Source: Clostridia bacterium
GTDB taxonomy: Bacteria; Bacillota; Clostridia; Oscillospirales; CAG-272
Length of the DNA: 6,732 nt
Assembly (NCBI GenBank): GCA_017625275.1
Contig: JAGALI010000082.1
Coordinates: 1 to 6,732 of the forward strand
Direction of reading: 5' to 3'
Below the pieces are notes generated by a model. The model did not search any database and was not told where the DNA came from. It worked only from the letters and a program-made list of their open reading frames with translations. Below are positions 5,776-6,732 of this stretch, piece after piece. How positions within the stretch are numbered: the first letter of the stretch is position 1; each line of letters opens with the position of its first letter. The position numbers and the translations under genes are program-made.

Positions 5776-6732
5776 ATGAAAAAGATTATATCGATTTTAC
5801 TTGCAGCATTGATGCTTTTCTCTGCATTTTCTGTTACTGTATTTGCTGAGGAGACTGAGGAGCCATCTGAATACCCAGATGGCCTTGAAAATGTTGCCTT
5901 AAAGGGTCTTGCTTACTGTTCAACCATGAAAAACAGTAACTGGACACCCCCAAACAGCATAAACAATGGACTTGATTATCTTGAGGACTGGCATGGCTGG
6001 GAGCCAAAGTATCCTTCAATCACACCAGGACAGGATACCTCAGCTGGCTTTAAGGGTGAATACTGTGGCATTAAATTCTTAAATCGAGAGTATTATGAGA
6101 TTTACGAGATAAGAATGTCCATAGGACTTCACGCTCAATATAATCAAAATGTTACATATACAATTCAAGCGCTTGTAGAGGGTGTTTGGACGGATATCGC
6201 TGTTTTGACTGATTCTCAGGCTGTGAATATTAAAATGGATACTGAGGACAGTGACGGAGACGGCGACAAAACTGAGTATCTTTATTCCTCGTATGAGGAC
6301 GCAATGGCAAGAGATACCTCTAACTATCATATAGGAGCTGAGCTTTCATGCGTTCTTGATGCTCCTGTTACCACAAATAATATAAGAGTTAATGTTAGTG
6401 GCTTTGGAAAGGGCTATCCTGGTGGAGATGTGCTTATTTTCCCTTATATTTATGAGGTTGAGCTTGTGGGTAAGCTTGGTGTAACCCCAGATATCGACCT
6501 TCCAGAGGGAGCGGTTATCTCACCAAACGCTGCATATAATTCAATCCCATATGCAACAAGCTCACAAAGCTTGAAATACCCATTCCTTGCAATTGATGGA
6601 GTAGAGAAAACTGCTTGGCAGCCAAAGTCACTTGAGGCAGGGCAGAGTCTAAGACTCGTTCTTTCAAAGGTATATACAGTAGACAAGCTAACTCTTAACT
6701 TCGGTACACTTAAGGAAGGACAGACACCTGTA
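5776..6732 (+). CDS. Secreted protein with discoidin-like (F5/8 type C) domains, 3' end missing
   Basis: The frame is open from ATG 5776 to the window edge, giving at least 319 residues. Residues 1-24 form a classic signal peptide: KK, a hydrophobic core and a VFA-EE cleavage site, followed by an acidic linker. Residues about 39-232 resemble a galactose-binding-like/discoidin fold, with NVALKGLAYC, NWTPPNSINNG, WHGWEP, a central EYCGIKF strand, YTIQALVEGVWTDIAVLTD and a final VEL strand. Residues about 247 onward start what looks like a second such domain (FLAIDGVEKTAWQPKS, then LRLVLSKVYTVDKLTLNFG). Such domains usually bind carbohydrates or surfaces, so a glycan- or cell-surface-binding role is inferred; no catalytic domain is seen and one could lie beyond the edge. 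An acidic DxDxD-rich loop at 155-165 (DTEDSDGDGDK) might bind calcium. The gene follows the Clp ATPase by 9 bases. There are two cysteines in the first domain's core (48 and about 97) and one near 199. Confidence 0.8.
   Translation, partial: MKKIISILLAALMLFSAFSVTVFAEETEEPSEYPDGLENVALKGLAYCSTMKNSNWTPPNSINNGLDYLEDWHGWEPKYPSITPGQDTSAGFKGEYCGIKFLNREYYEIYEIRMSIGLHAQYNQNVTYTIQALVEGVWTDIAVLTDSQAVNIKMDTEDSDGDGDKTEYLYSSYEDAMARDTSNYHIGAELSCVLDAPVTTNNIRVNVSGFGKGYPGGDVLIFPYIYEVELVGKLGVTPDIDLPEGAVISPNAAYNSIPYATSSQSLKYPFLAIDGVEKTAWQPKSLEAGQSLRLVLSKVYTVDKLTLNFGTLKEGQTPV

Noticed and set aside
5834..6686. Three short - strand reading frames at the end of the window
   Set aside because: The + strand is continuously open from 5776 and encodes a signal peptide and recognisable domain patterns; the - strand frames have no such support.

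Overview
The window reads as low-GC Gram-positive chromosome, most likely an uncultured gut- or rumen-type Clostridia (Oscillospiraceae/Ruminococcaceae-like). The grounds are AT-rich coding sequence, strong AGGAGG-type ribosome binding sites, an ecfA-ecfT-truA gene order typical of Firmicutes, and a Clp ATPase with an N-terminal zinc finger of a kind I associate with these Clostridia. All genes lie on the + strand; I see no mobile element, CRISPR array, tRNA or rRNA.

Layout. Bases 1-78 hold the C-terminal tail of a gene that is probably ecfA, overlapping ecfT (68-910), the membrane coupling subunit of an ECF vitamin transporter. truA (946-1701), a tRNA pseudouridine synthase, follows closely. 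A 152-base gap then holds a near-consensus sigma-A promoter, a small hairpin and a possible 25-codon leader ORF that overlaps the start of the first of two tandem CvpA-family membrane protein genes (1854-2585). A strong hairpin terminator (2602-2638) separates this gene from a second consensus promoter (TTGACA-N17-TATAAT) and the second CvpA paralogue (2753-3469).

The second promoter probably drives an operon of cvpA2, a ClpC-type double AAA+ ATPase (3484-5766) and a secreted protein with discoidin-like domains (5776 to beyond the window end). The gaps there are 14 and 9 bases, with no promoter or terminator between the genes. The ClpC-type protein lacks the usual Clp_N domain and instead starts with a CxxC...CxxC finger resembling the start of McsA.

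The most interesting points are the McsA-like finger on the Clp ATPase, the duplicated CvpA genes whose promoters and first transcribed bases also match, and the leader ORF overlapping cvpA1, which has almost no ribosome binding site of its own. Most of the rest is ordinary housekeeping. I do not see a clear new multi-gene system.
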